From: an uncultured Desulfobulbaceae bacterium
Lineage (GTDB): Bacteria > Desulfobacterota > Desulfobulbia > Desulfobulbales > BM004
DNA: 64,000 bases
Assembly: GCA_945787325.1 (NCBI GenBank)
Contig: CALZHP010000002.1
Coordinates: forward strand, 1 to 64,000
Direction of reading: 5' to 3'
The translations under genes were made by a program, and so were the position numbers. The first letter of the stretch is position 1, and the number at the start of each line of letters is the position of its first letter. The notes beneath the pieces were generated by a model. It did no database searches. It was given only the letters and a program-made list of their open reading frames with translations, and had not been told where the DNA came from. Below, one piece after another: positions 1-8,104 of this stretch.

Positions 1-229
1 ACTTTCAGTTGTGGGAAGTCAGGGGAGACAGCTATGAGGCAAGGACAAATTAATTTGAACATGATACTTTCAATGCAATAAAATTTTCAAATCAATTATT
101 CAATTCCTTCTTGCCTGAAATATTGGGATAGATATTTTTCTACACTAACTTGTATTTACTCTCTGATATTGCTACTCTTCTCACCGCTTGCTGCATATTA
201 TAGTAATGAAATATACGACAGGAGATAGA

Positions 230-1237
230 ATGGTTAGTAGTTTGATACTGGCAGCCGGCAAGGGGACACGCATGAAGTCCGACCTTGCCAAGGTTCTGCA
301 TGAAGTCTTTTATGTGCCTATGATCTACCATGTCCTAGATGCGGTCAATACTTTGTCAGTTGACCGGACAGTGGTTGTTGTCGGACACCAAAAAGACAGG
401 GTAGAAGATTCTTTGCAGGATTATTCAGTGTCATTTGTTGAACAGAGAGAGCAGCTCGGTACGGGGCATGCGGTGATGTGCGCGCGTGAACAGCTTCTTA
501 AAAAACCGGGAACAGTACTTATTCTCTGTGGAGATATACCCTTGATCAAGCCGCAAACGCTATCCAAAATGTTGGAAAAGCATCATGCAACTTCATTTCC
601 ATTAACAGTGATGACAACAAAGCTGGAAGATCCAACGAACTATGGAAGGATCGTTTGTGACAGTGATGGTAAGGTTTTGCGAATTGTCGAAGAAAAGGAT
701 GCAAGCCCTCAGGAGAAAATGATAAACGAGATTAATGCTGGCATTTATTGCGCAGATACAAAATTTCTTTTTGAGGCACTTGATCAGGTCGGCAGTGATA
801 ACAGCCAGGGTGAGATTTATCTTACTGATATTGTCGATATTGCCAACAAGAGTGGACACCTGGTGAATGCATTTGTTGCGCAAGAACCACTGGAAGTCCT
901 TGGTGTAAATTCGAGAATAGAGCTTGCCTTAGCTCATAAAAGCATGCAGCAAAATAGAAACGAAGAATTGATGGCCTCCGGAGTTACCCTCATCGATCCC
1001 GATTCAACATATGTTCGCATGCAGGTCTCAATTGAGAACGATACGGTTATTCATCCCGGGGTTCACATCTCAGGAGATACCAAAATTGGTAAACACTGCA
1101 TAATAGAACCTTATACACAAATAATTGACTGTTGCATTGGTGACAACGTTACCATCGGCCCTTTTTGCCACCTGATAAACTGTAGACTGGAGCCCGGAGA
1201 AAAGGTGAACTCTTATACAGTGCGCAGCGGATATTGA
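230..1237 (+). CDS. GlmU-like UDP-N-acetylglucosamine pyrophosphorylase, short form without the acetyltransferase active site
   Basis: The N-terminus carries the sugar-nucleotidyltransferase signature (LILAAGKGTRMKS then KVLH), followed by a GDIPL motif and a short run of hexapeptide-type beta-helix repeats. It should make UDP-GlcNAc from GlcNAc-1-P and UTP for peptidoglycan and LPS. At about 335 aa it is roughly 120 residues shorter than a full bifunctional GlmU (about 450), so most of the left-handed beta-helix with the acetyl-CoA site is absent. No continuation is visible in other frames after the tandem TGA TGA stop, so this looks like a natural short form. I chose the ATG at 230 because GGAG lies 5 nt upstream; the track's ATG at 188 lacks a ribosome site. 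Another sugar-1-P nucleotidylyltransferase specificity is possible. Confidence 0.85.
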   Translation: MVSSLILAAGKGTRMKSDLAKVLHEVFYVPMIYHVLDAVNTLSVDRTVVVVGHQKDRVEDSLQDYSVSFVEQREQLGTGHAVMCAREQLLKKPGTVLILCGDIPLIKPQTLSKMLEKHHATSFPLTVMTTKLEDPTNYGRIVCDSDGKVLRIVEEKDASPQEKMINEINAGIYCADTKFLFEALDQVGSDNSQGEIYLTDIVDIANKSGHLVNAFVAQEPLEVLGVNSRIELALAHKSMQQNRNEELMASGVTLIDPDSTYVRMQVSIENDTVIHPGVHISGDTKIGKHCIIEPYTQIIDCCIGDNVTIGPFCHLINCRLEPGEKVNSYTVRSGY

Positions 1238-1424
1238 TGAACGTTTTATGTTTGGTGGTGTAGTTTCGTCCAAAGTACTTCAGCAGAAAGACCTTGTATT
1301 TTTCTAAATACATTTCTACTTCAGCTTCTATCGCTGTCTCAAATTCAATGATTTGAAAAAAACAACTTTAACAAGCAAATTTTGTGTAATTTTGCTATAA
1401 ATTCCTTTTTGTTTTTAAAGGATT

Positions 1425-1517
1425 ATGCTCCTGCTTTTCGGATTGATTATTGCCATAATAATTTGGAAATTTTCACATTACGGAGCAGTAATCTATAGCA
1501 GTTACACAAGGTTTTAA
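1425..1517 (+). CDS. Possible 30-aa hydrophobic peptide in the gap before thiG
   Basis: The 339-base gap between the glmU-like gene and thiG holds a short frame with AAAGGA just before its ATG. It would encode one hydrophobic segment ([13 protein letters not shown]) with a tyrosine-rich tail. It is too short to judge by coding statistics and may be chance. I see no TPP riboswitch and no ThiS gene in the gap; the rest is AT-rich. Confidence 0.22.
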   Translation: MLLLFGLIIAIIIWKFSHYGAVIYSSYTRF

Positions 1518-1576
1518 TTCTTAAAAATACAGTTGACCAAATGGATGAAATTGGAAACATGCCGGAAAGTAGAGAT

Positions 1577-2344
1577 ATGCTGACCATTGCCGGAAAACAA
1601 TTCCGCTCCCGTCTCTTTCTGGGAACAGGAAAATTTGCTTCCTCGAAAATCTTGAAAGAAACAATTGAGGCATCCGGCAGTGAGATGATAACGGTGGCCC
1701 TCAGAAGGGTGGATCTCAATGATCCCGCCGACGATATCATGAGTGTTCTTGACCGCAATAAGTATGTATTTCTGCCCAATACTTCCGGTGCCAGGGATGC
1801 GGAAGAGGCTGTCCGCCTGGCAATGCTTTCTCGAGCTGCCAGCGGATCAGAATGGCTGAAGCTGGAGGTGACTCCAGACCCCAGGACATTGTTGCCCGAC
1901 CCTGTGGAAACTCTCAAAGCTACAGAAGTTCTGGTTAAGGAAGGCTTTAAGGTCTTACCGTACATGAATGCCGATCCCATGCTGGCTCTTCGGTTGCAGG
2001 ATGTTGGTGCAGCCGCTGTTATGCCGCTTGGTTCGCCCATAGGCACCAACCAGGGCATGCTTACCTCGTTTCAGGTTGAAATTATTATTGAACAGGCCCA
2101 CGTACCCGTAGTTGTTGATGCGGGCTTGGGGGCACCTTCGCACGCAGCCGAGGCTATGGAACTTGGGGCCGATGCAGTTCTTGTAAATACAGCTATTTCA
2201 GTGGCCGGCGACCCGGCTCGTATGGCACGTGCTTTTGCAATGGCTGTCGAGGCCGGCCGCGAAGCATATGAGGCAGGTCTTGGCCCAAGCGGTAAGCAGG
2301 CCTCCGCATCTACACCCCAGACCGGTCTCGATTTTATCAAATAA
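1577..2344 (+). CDS. thiG: Thiazole synthase ThiG
   Basis: ThiG condenses 1-deoxy-xylulose-5-phosphate, dehydroglycine and ThiS-thiocarboxylate sulfur into the thiazole phosphate half of thiamine, in the cytoplasm. Family blocks are clear: LGTGKFAS near the start, [35 protein letters not shown] and [19 protein letters not shown], forming a TIM barrel. The ATG at 1577 gives MLTIAGKQF, matching the usual N-terminus; the track's ATG at 1541 adds 12 residues. It ends 5 nt before thiH, so the two are surely cotranscribed. The sulfur carrier ThiS is not encoded next to it and must come from elsewhere in the genome. Confidence 0.95.
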   Translation: MLTIAGKQFRSRLFLGTGKFASSKILKETIEASGSEMITVALRRVDLNDPADDIMSVLDRNKYVFLPNTSGARDAEEAVRLAMLSRAASGSEWLKLEVTPDPRTLLPDPVETLKATEVLVKEGFKVLPYMNADPMLALRLQDVGAAAVMPLGSPIGTNQGMLTSFQVEIIIEQAHVPVVVDAGLGAPSHAAEAMELGADAVLVNTAISVAGDPARMARAFAMAVEAGREAYEAGLGPSGKQASASTPQTGLDFIK

Positions 2345-2349
2345 ATGTC

Positions 2350-3483
2350 ATGAAAGAGTTGCCCAATTTTACAGTTCCGGATACTGCCCAGCTTGGCAAA
2401 TGGCTAGAAGACTGCCAGCCACGGGAGGTTGAAAATGCCCTGCGTGTTAATCGCCCGGAAGGGTGCAATCTCGGTGGGCTTGCAGCACTTCTGTCACCGG
2501 TGGCCGATACATTTCTTCAGGAGATGGCTGCCCGTTCATCCGATATAACGTTACAGCGTTTTGGGCGCACCACCCAGGTTTACGCGCCACTGTATCTTTC
2601 CAACCTTTGTACTAATAGATGCCTTTATTGCGGATTTTCGGCGGATAACCGTATCGATCGCCGCCTGCTTACCATAGAAGAAGCAGAAGCAGAAGCGATG
2701 ATCCTTAATGCCAGAGGATTTAATCATATACTGCTGGTTTCAGGTGAAGCGCCTCATGCAATGGGTGTGGACTATTTAGAAGAAATCACACTTCGTCTTC
2801 GTGGTAAGTTTGCAGCCATATCAATCGAAGTACAGCCCCTTGAAACTGAAGAATATAAAAGGCTTTTCGCAGCTGGTGTCACGGCTGTAGCTATATATCA
2901 GGAAACATATGATCGGGCAGTCTACAAGGAAATGCATATGTCCGGTAATAAAACGGATTTTGATTATAGACTGCAGACGCCTGCTAGGGCTGCTGCTGCA
3001 GGTATGCGGGAAGTTGGTATAGGCTCCCTGCTTGGCCTTGCAGACTGGCGCATCGAGGGGCTTGCCCTGGGCATGCATCTGGCCTGGCTGCGTAAAAATT
3101 TTTGGCGAACGGCTTTAACGGTATCATTTCCGAGGCTGCGACCAGCAGCCGGCAATTTTTCACCGCTCGTTGATGTTTCTGAAAGAGACCTGGCCCAACT
3201 GATTTTTGCCTTGCGCATTTTCGATCCCGATGTGGGTCTGTTATTATCTACCCGTGAAGAACCGCGATATCGGGACGGTATGATCGGGTTGGGTCCCACT
3301 CGTTACTCTGCCGGCTCTTGCACTGCACCTGGTGGCTACGGTAGTGAAGATAACAGCGGTGAGCAGTTCAGTGTAGGAGACCATCGATCAAGAGAGGAAG
3401 TATGCCAGGCTATCAGGCAAAAAGGCTTTGACCCAGTTTGTAAGGACTGGGACAGTACTTTTCAAATTGCAAGTAACGGATGA
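2350..3483 (+). CDS. thiH: 2-iminoacetate synthase ThiH (radical SAM)
   Basis: ThiH cleaves tyrosine by radical SAM chemistry to give dehydroglycine (2-iminoacetate) for ThiG, the oxygen-independent route expected in an anaerobe. The radical SAM cluster motif CX3CX2C is visible as [10 protein letters not shown] at about residues 85-94, followed by a SAM-binding GEAPH-type motif and a C-terminal BATS-like region ending in [12 protein letters not shown]. The length of 377 aa is normal for the family. It starts 5 nt after the thiG stop. The radical SAM motif and the thiG partner make the assignment secure. Confidence 0.95.
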   Translation: MKELPNFTVPDTAQLGKWLEDCQPREVENALRVNRPEGCNLGGLAALLSPVADTFLQEMAARSSDITLQRFGRTTQVYAPLYLSNLCTNRCLYCGFSADNRIDRRLLTIEEAEAEAMILNARGFNHILLVSGEAPHAMGVDYLEEITLRLRGKFAAISIEVQPLETEEYKRLFAAGVTAVAIYQETYDRAVYKEMHMSGNKTDFDYRLQTPARAAAAGMREVGIGSLLGLADWRIEGLALGMHLAWLRKNFWRTALTVSFPRLRPAAGNFSPLVDVSERDLAQLIFALRIFDPDVGLLLSTREEPRYRDGMIGLGPTRYSAGSCTAPGGYGSEDNSGEQFSVGDHRSREEVCQAIRQKGFDPVCKDWDSTFQIASNG

Positions 3484-3593
3484 GTGGGATATATTTTCAA
3501 TTCTTTTGACAGCAGAACACCTTATCCAGCTATTTTATTTACTTTTCCCATCTGGTAGGATGCACTACTAATAAACGAAAAAGGAGTGAGAAC

Positions 3594-4883
3594 ATGGCAG
3601 ATCTGAAAAAAATGTACACGACGATTCTAGGCGACCATTTTCCCATGGAAATGAAAATTTCCTTCGGTGAGCAGACCCTTGTCTATCGAAAACGGACCTG
3701 GAAGATTACCATGGAAGATGGTTCAGTTGACGAACGCGGTGTGCGTTACGGTGAAAACCCGGACCAGGAAGCTGCCCTGTACGAGCTGGTCAACGGTAAC
3801 CTGACGCTTGGTGATTGCAAGTTTATTGAGCCCGGACACGGTCTGGTCAGCAACATCGCAGTGGAAGACATGCTGCAGGTCGGCAAGCACCCCGGTAAAA
3901 TCAACCTTACCGACGTGGATAATGGACTCAATATTATCAAGTATATGATGGATAGACCTGCCGCGGTCATTCTCAAGCATAATAATCCCTGCGGTGCCGC
4001 CATTGATGACTCTCTTGTCAACGCCTACAACCGGGCAAACAGGGCTGACCGTATTGCGGCCTTTGGTGGGGCTCTGATAATGAATCGCTCCTGCGACAGA
4101 GATACCGCGGAACTTATCAAGGATAACTATCTCGAAGTTGTATGTGCGCCGGATTTTGAAGACGGTACGCTTGATATCCTGAAGAGTAGAAAAAACCTGC
4201 GTATAATTAAAGTTGACCGCATTGACAGACTAGCCGATTACGAAAATTACAGGTTTGTTGATTTTAAAAGCCTGATAGACGGTGGTATCATTATTCAGCA
4301 ATCTGCAGTCAACTCAATCCGATCCCGTGCAGACCTTACTCCGGCTGTTTCAACATATAAAGATAAAGAATATCGGGCAGAACGTGAAGCAACAGACCGT
4401 GAAATTGATGATATGCTTTTTGGTTGGGCGGTAGAACACGGCGTAACCTCCAACTCGGTTCTTTACATTAAAGACGGATGTACAGTGGGCATCGGTACCG
4501 GCGAGCAGGACAGAGTCGGGGTTGCCGAAATCGCGGTGCACAAAGCATATATCAAGTATGCCGACATCATCTGTTTTGACAAATTCGGCATACCCTATGC
4601 TGACATGGCCCTTGAGATTGAAAAGGGCAAGCGTGACAAGGCGGATAAAGAAGAAATTGATGCCAAAACACAGGCAGACAGGGCAGGATTGCCGGGATCA
4701 GTTATGATTTCAGACGCATTCTTCCCATTCCGAGACGGTGCTGATGTCGGTATAAGCCAGGGTGCTTCGGCTATTCTGCAGGCTGGCGGTTCCATGAATG
4801 ATTACCAGACTATTGAGGCCTGTAATGAAGCTGATCCGAAGGTTGCTATGATGTTTACCGGACAGCGTTCTTTCAAACATTGA
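3594..4883 (+). CDS. AICAR formyltransferase, PurH-type transformylase domain only
   Basis: This is the AICARFT half of PurH, which transfers a formyl group from 10-formyl-THF to AICAR late in purine synthesis. Family marks are RYGENPDQEAALY, the catalytic Lys-His in LKHNNPCGAA, AFGGALIMNR, and a C-terminal FPFRDGADV / QAGGSMND / GQRSFKH block. Bifunctional PurH is about 520 aa and begins with the MGS-like IMP cyclohydrolase domain; this 429-aa protein lacks it and instead has about 50 unfamiliar N-terminal residues. A separate IMP cyclohydrolase is therefore needed. The ATG is preceded by AAAAAGGAG. It stands alone between thiH and the sigma54 regulator, with more than 100 nt on each side. 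Confidence 0.88.
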   Translation: MADLKKMYTTILGDHFPMEMKISFGEQTLVYRKRTWKITMEDGSVDERGVRYGENPDQEAALYELVNGNLTLGDCKFIEPGHGLVSNIAVEDMLQVGKHPGKINLTDVDNGLNIIKYMMDRPAAVILKHNNPCGAAIDDSLVNAYNRANRADRIAAFGGALIMNRSCDRDTAELIKDNYLEVVCAPDFEDGTLDILKSRKNLRIIKVDRIDRLADYENYRFVDFKSLIDGGIIIQQSAVNSIRSRADLTPAVSTYKDKEYRAEREATDREIDDMLFGWAVEHGVTSNSVLYIKDGCTVGIGTGEQDRVGVAEIAVHKAYIKYADIICFDKFGIPYADMALEIEKGKRDKADKEEIDAKTQADRAGLPGSVMISDAFFPFRDGADVGISQGASAILQAGGSMNDYQTIEACNEADPKVAMMFTGQRSFKH

Positions 4884-5060
4884 TGGCGTCGTAAAATTGT
4901 CCGATCTACTTTGTCGTAGAGGATTATGGAATGCTCAGAATACCTGGTGTATGCTTCCGCTTCCAAAATCCTTTACTCCTCGGATATCGAAAATTTTACT
5001 TAGCCATCCTTTGTTAATGATTCTAAAGATTTTATAACGATGCTAAACATTGATGGCGTC
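4877..5060. repeat. Intergenic element bounded by direct repeats of AACATTGATGGCGTC
   Basis: AACATTGATGGCGTC occurs at 4877-4891, overlapping the stop of the AICARFT gene, and again at 5046-5060. Between them lies an imperfect inverted repeat (AGGATTATGGAA with TTCCAAAATCCT). The core TGATGGCGTC appears a third time at about 19609-19618, upstream of the phosphate transporter. This looks like a small dispersed intergenic repeat; no transposase is present. The gap to the next gene holds no recognisable ORF. Confidence 0.5.
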
Positions 5061-5095
5061 TAAAAAAAGATACTGTTTTCTCAACCCTATTGCCT

Positions 5096-6832
5096 ATGAA
5101 TACCATTCTTTTCGCAAGTGAGGGTTCATCCCTAAAGCCGGCTATGGCAGCTGCCTGTGCCCGTGCTTATGAGATGCCCTCTTTGCGGATAGAAATCGCG
5201 GCAGGTGAACATGATGTCAACAAGGTTGTAAAGTGTTTGGCGGAAATTTATCTACCCCTGCCGCAAACTGTAATTCCCTTCGATTCGATAATTCTTTCCG
5301 AATACGATCTCGTCGTATGTTTTTCAACCCAAAACAAACCTGTTTTTCCCGATATGCCAGGAAACCCGGCAGTCGTTTATTGGAGTCTTCCCAGTTTTCT
5401 AGGTAAAAGTGACAGTATACCTAATAAGCATGAATGTCGTTCACTGTATGAAAAAATCAGAGGATTAGTTGAAAATCTTATGAAGCAGGGGTATCTGCCA
5501 GCCCTGAGCCAGGCAAGAAAAAATGCCGAACTGGTCATGGATAATCTCCATGAAGGCATAATAGCACATGACATCAACCGCAAAATATTCTTTTTTAACA
5601 GGGCCGCTGAACGGATTACAGGATATGACCGCTCTGAGATCCTGGGCCGAGACTGCCATGATGTTTTTCCGGACAGGTTCTGTAAAAGTGAATGCTCATT
5701 TTGCGATATAAGTGAAGAACCCGTTGAAATCCAAAAACAGTACCCCGTTGTTATAAGTTCAAAATCCGGCGAGACAAAACACATTGAGATGTCTGTTGTC
5801 TCCATAAAAAACTTTCTGGATAATCCAGTTGGAGTTGTCGCATCATTTCGTGACGTTTCCCGTGAGTATGAGCTAGCCTCCCGCTTGGAAGGAGTTGAAC
5901 AGTTTGCCGGTATCATAGGGAAAGATGCCGCTATGCAGGAAATATTCAGAACAATTAAAGATTTAGGCAAAAGCAATGTATCTGTTCTGTTGCAGGGAGA
6001 ATCGGGAACCGGTAAAGAGCTGGTGGCCGCTGCCATTCACAACAAAGGGGACCGGGCTGATAAGCTGTTTGTACCAGTAAATTGCGGAGCGCTTCCTGAA
6101 AACCTTCTCGAATCTGAACTTTTCGGACATGTCAAAGGCGCTTTTACCGGCGCTATACGCGACAAGAAAGGGCGTTTTGAACTGGCCGATGGCGGTACAA
6201 TATTTCTCGATGAAATTGGCGATATAACTCCGTCTATGCAAGTAAAACTCCTGCGGATTCTTCAGGACGGAATCTTCCAGAGGGTGGGGGATGAAAAGAA
6301 CTGCAAGGTTGATGTTCGTGTTATTTCTGCAACTCACAAAAACCTTAAAAAGGAAATAGCCGAAGGCCGATTCCGAGAGGATCTCTATTACAGATTATGT
6401 GTAGTGCCGGTCAATTTGCCCCCACTAAGGGAGAGGCGAAGCGATATACCGCTTCTGGCCCGACATTTTCTAAACAAAGCCATCCAGGAAGAAGGGAGGG
6501 GGCAGGTGTTGTTTTCTCCGGACACGATGGATCAGCTCGTATCTTACAACTGGCCCGGCAATGTGCGGGAACTGCAGAACGTTGTACGTTATCTCCTTGT
6601 GCAGTGCCAGGAGGACTTTATTAAACCGGCCCATCTGCCTCCAGCATTGCAGGAGGTAGCCAAAAGAAAAGTCCGTGTGCTTCCGTCCGTAAAGCGCAAA
6701 AGCAAACTTACTCCTGAATCCGTTCGGGAAGCGATCGATGCCGCCGGAGGCAACCGGGCCAAGGCGGCACGTAATCTAGGGGTTGGGCGAGCAACCCTTT
6801 ATCGTTTTCTTGCCAAACACCCTCTCAACTAA
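5096..6832 (+). CDS. Sigma54-dependent activator (degenerate LMW-phosphatase-like domain, PAS, AAA+, Fis HTH)
   Basis: An NtrC-family enhancer-binding protein. The first ~110 residues resemble a low-molecular-weight phosphatase/arsenate reductase fold ([19 protein letters not shown], later VVYWSLPSF), but the CX5R catalytic loop is lost, so it is probably a sensor. A PAS domain follows (about 145-260) with a cysteine-containing loop ([17 protein letters not shown]). The AAA+ module shows Walker A GESGTGKE (about 300), the sigma54-contact GAFTGA (about 350) and Walker [10 protein letters not shown]. The C-terminus is a Fis-type helix-turn-helix ([18 protein letters not shown]). I prefer ATG 5096 to the in-frame TTG at 5090; neither has a clear ribosome site. 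The operator-like repeats and -24/-12 promoter just downstream suggest it controls the peroxiredoxin operon. Confidence 0.9.
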   Translation: MNTILFASEGSSLKPAMAAACARAYEMPSLRIEIAAGEHDVNKVVKCLAEIYLPLPQTVIPFDSIILSEYDLVVCFSTQNKPVFPDMPGNPAVVYWSLPSFLGKSDSIPNKHECRSLYEKIRGLVENLMKQGYLPALSQARKNAELVMDNLHEGIIAHDINRKIFFFNRAAERITGYDRSEILGRDCHDVFPDRFCKSECSFCDISEEPVEIQKQYPVVISSKSGETKHIEMSVVSIKNFLDNPVGVVASFRDVSREYELASRLEGVEQFAGIIGKDAAMQEIFRTIKDLGKSNVSVLLQGESGTGKELVAAAIHNKGDRADKLFVPVNCGALPENLLESELFGHVKGAFTGAIRDKKGRFELADGGTIFLDEIGDITPSMQVKLLRILQDGIFQRVGDEKNCKVDVRVISATHKNLKKEIAEGRFREDLYYRLCVVPVNLPPLRERRSDIPLLARHFLNKAIQEEGRGQVLFSPDTMDQLVSYNWPGNVRELQNVVRYLLVQCQEDFIKPAHLPPALQEVAKRKVRVLPSVKRKSKLTPESVREAIDAAGGNRAKAARNLGVGRATLYRFLAKHPLN

Positions 6833-6904
6833 CATTCTGTCACTTTTACCATTATTAATTGTATCCTCAGCAGCACTGAAATCTTAAATCAATAACAAAT
6901 AACA

Positions 6905-6961
6905 TGTCTCATGGTGTCTCTTTTTCCATTGTGTCTCGTTTTGTCATATGAGACACAATGG
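6905..6961. promoter_or_regulatory. Upstream activator site 1, perfect inverted repeat with extra half-sites
   Basis: The core is a perfect 12-bp inverted repeat, CCATTGTGTCTC (6926-6937) and GAGACACAATGG (6950-6961), separated by 12 nt. Two more TGTCTC half-sites in direct orientation lie just upstream (6905-6910 and 6915-6920). The site is about 260-290 bp before the -24/-12 promoter, a normal enhancer distance for an NtrC-type regulator. Confidence 0.65.
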
Positions 6962-7055
6962 AAGGGGGACTGTTTAAGGATTACTGTACTGAGGATAGGC
7001 CATTGGTTAAATAAGGGTTTGCTTACTTTCCGGAATTGATATGGATCAATACTGG

Positions 7056-7090
7056 AAAGTGTCTCATTATTTGCTATAGAGAGACACTTT
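7056..7090. promoter_or_regulatory. Upstream activator site 2, perfect inverted repeat
   Basis: AAAGTGTCTC (7056-7065) and GAGACACTTT (7081-7090) form a perfect 10-bp inverted repeat with a 15-nt spacer. It shares the GTGTCTC...GAGACAC core with site 1. It is centred about 150 bp upstream of the predicted transcription start, as expected for an enhancer-binding protein. The regulator gene ending at 6832 is the obvious candidate binder. Confidence 0.65.
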
Positions 7091-7196
7091 AGTTCTATAA
7101 CAATTTCATACTACTTCCTAAAGTTTATCCGCATAACTAATCGTTATTAATGATAAAATAATTATTTCTGAAATATTTGAAGCTTTGTTTTGAGTA

Positions 7197-7212
7197 TGGC
7201 ATGGCCATTGCT
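7197..7212 (+). promoter_or_regulatory. Sigma54 (-24/-12) promoter
   Basis: TGGCATGGCCATTGCT matches the TGGCACG-N4-TTGCW consensus at every key position, with GG (7198-7199) and GC (7210-7211) correctly spaced. The predicted start of transcription is about 7223, one base before the ATG at 7224. Two inverted-repeat operators and an NtrC-family gene lie directly upstream, which makes a chance match unlikely. Confidence 0.75.
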
Positions 7213-7223
7213 TTTTTCTAAGC

Positions 7224-7427
7224 ATGGAAAAGAACAATGCACTCATACAACGAGTTTATGCCCTGACCAGGGACATGATTGTCCTTGCCGACGAGGGGCA
7301 TGCTGTTGCCAATGATGACGGCTGCCGACTACTGTTCGGAGTTGTTCAGGATTGTGCCTACAAAATCCGTATGGAACTGGAGCGTGAGAAAGAGGCACAT
7401 GGCAAAGCGGCATCTGCAGGTGAGTAA
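7224..7427 (+). CDS. Small conserved helical protein, first gene of the peroxiredoxin operon
   Basis: A 67-aa soluble, charged protein predicted to be mostly alpha-helical (MIVLADEGHAVANDDGCRLLFGVV, then a helix rich in Glu and Lys). I recall similar short proteins in anaerobic deltaproteobacteria but know no function. It has a single Cys in a DDGC motif. The ATG falls almost exactly on the predicted sigma54 transcription start, so translation would be leaderless unless the internal ATG at 7275 is used; an in-frame stop excludes a longer form. The peroxiredoxin gene follows after 56 nt. Confidence 0.7.
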   Translation: MEKNNALIQRVYALTRDMIVLADEGHAVANDDGCRLLFGVVQDCAYKIRMELEREKEAHGKAASAGE

Positions 7428-7483
7428 TATTTTAAGTTGAGAGAATAAAAAATAATAAAACAAATATTGAGGAGAAAACAATC

Positions 7484-8074
7484 ATGTGCACACTGGTAAC
7501 TAAAGAGGCGCCGGATTTCACAGCCCAGGCTGTTATGCCTGATAATTCAATTGATGAACTTACCCTATCATCATACAGAGGGAAATACGTAGTCATCTTT
7601 TTTTATCCGCTCGATTTCACCTTTGTCTGCCCATCAGAGATCCTGGCTTTTAACAGGGCTTTAAATGAATTCAAGAAGAAAAATACTGAAGTTATCGGTA
7701 TTTCGGTGGATTCACAATTCACTCATTTAGCCTGGAAGAATACCCCGATTAATCAGGGTGGAATCGGTGATATCCAGTTCCCACTTGTCGCTGATCTCGA
7801 TAAGAAAATATCGGACGAATACGGCGTTCTGATAGAGGACGGTATTTCCCTGCGGGGACTTTTTCTGATCGATAAAGAAGGCGTCATAAGGCACGAAGTT
7901 GTTAACGACTTGCCCTTGGGAAGAAATACAGAAGAAGCCCTGCGCATGGTAGACGCTTTACAGTTTTTTGAAGAGTACGGCGATGTGTGCCCAGCCAATT
8001 GGAAGCAGGGCGAAGAGGCAATGACACCAACGGCAGAAGGCGTTGCCGACTATCTGGCCAAACATACAAACTGA
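7484..8074 (+). CDS. 2-Cys peroxiredoxin (AhpC/Prx1 type)
   Basis: A thiol peroxidase reducing H2O2, organic peroxides and possibly peroxynitrite in the cytoplasm. The peroxidatic Cys is in DFTFVCPSE (about residue 48) and the resolving Cys in GDVCPANW (about 168), with a C-terminal tail closing the typical 2-Cys dimer. The length of 196 aa is standard. No AhpF or thioredoxin reductase gene is adjacent, so the electron donor must be encoded elsewhere. GAGGAG precedes the ATG. It is the second gene behind the sigma54 promoter, which implies induction by the upstream activator rather than OxyR or PerR control. Confidence 0.95.
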   Translation: MCTLVTKEAPDFTAQAVMPDNSIDELTLSSYRGKYVVIFFYPLDFTFVCPSEILAFNRALNEFKKKNTEVIGISVDSQFTHLAWKNTPINQGGIGDIQFPLVADLDKKISDEYGVLIEDGISLRGLFLIDKEGVIRHEVVNDLPLGRNTEEALRMVDALQFFEEYGDVCPANWKQGEEAMTPTAEGVADYLAKHTN

Positions 8075-8104
8075 GACAAGTAAATACTTTCAGGAGGTAT
8101 TCTT

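Noticed and set aside
1-80. Open frame at the left edge ending in ...MILSMQ and TAA
   Set aside because: Only 26 codons are visible and nothing is recognisable; it could be the tail of an upstream gene but cannot be supported.
188-229. Upstream ATG at 188 as start of the glmU-like gene
   Set aside because: No ribosome site there, while ATG 230 has GGAG at good spacing and begins at the conserved N-terminus.
1238-1576. TPP riboswitch upstream of thiG
   Set aside because: I looked for CTGAGA and the GGATAATACCAGCG-type core and found neither; the gap is AT-rich and unstructured.
5377-6036. 219-aa minus-strand ORF within the sigma54 activator
   Set aside because: Shadow of the plus-strand gene, which has intact PAS and AAA+ motifs across the same bases.
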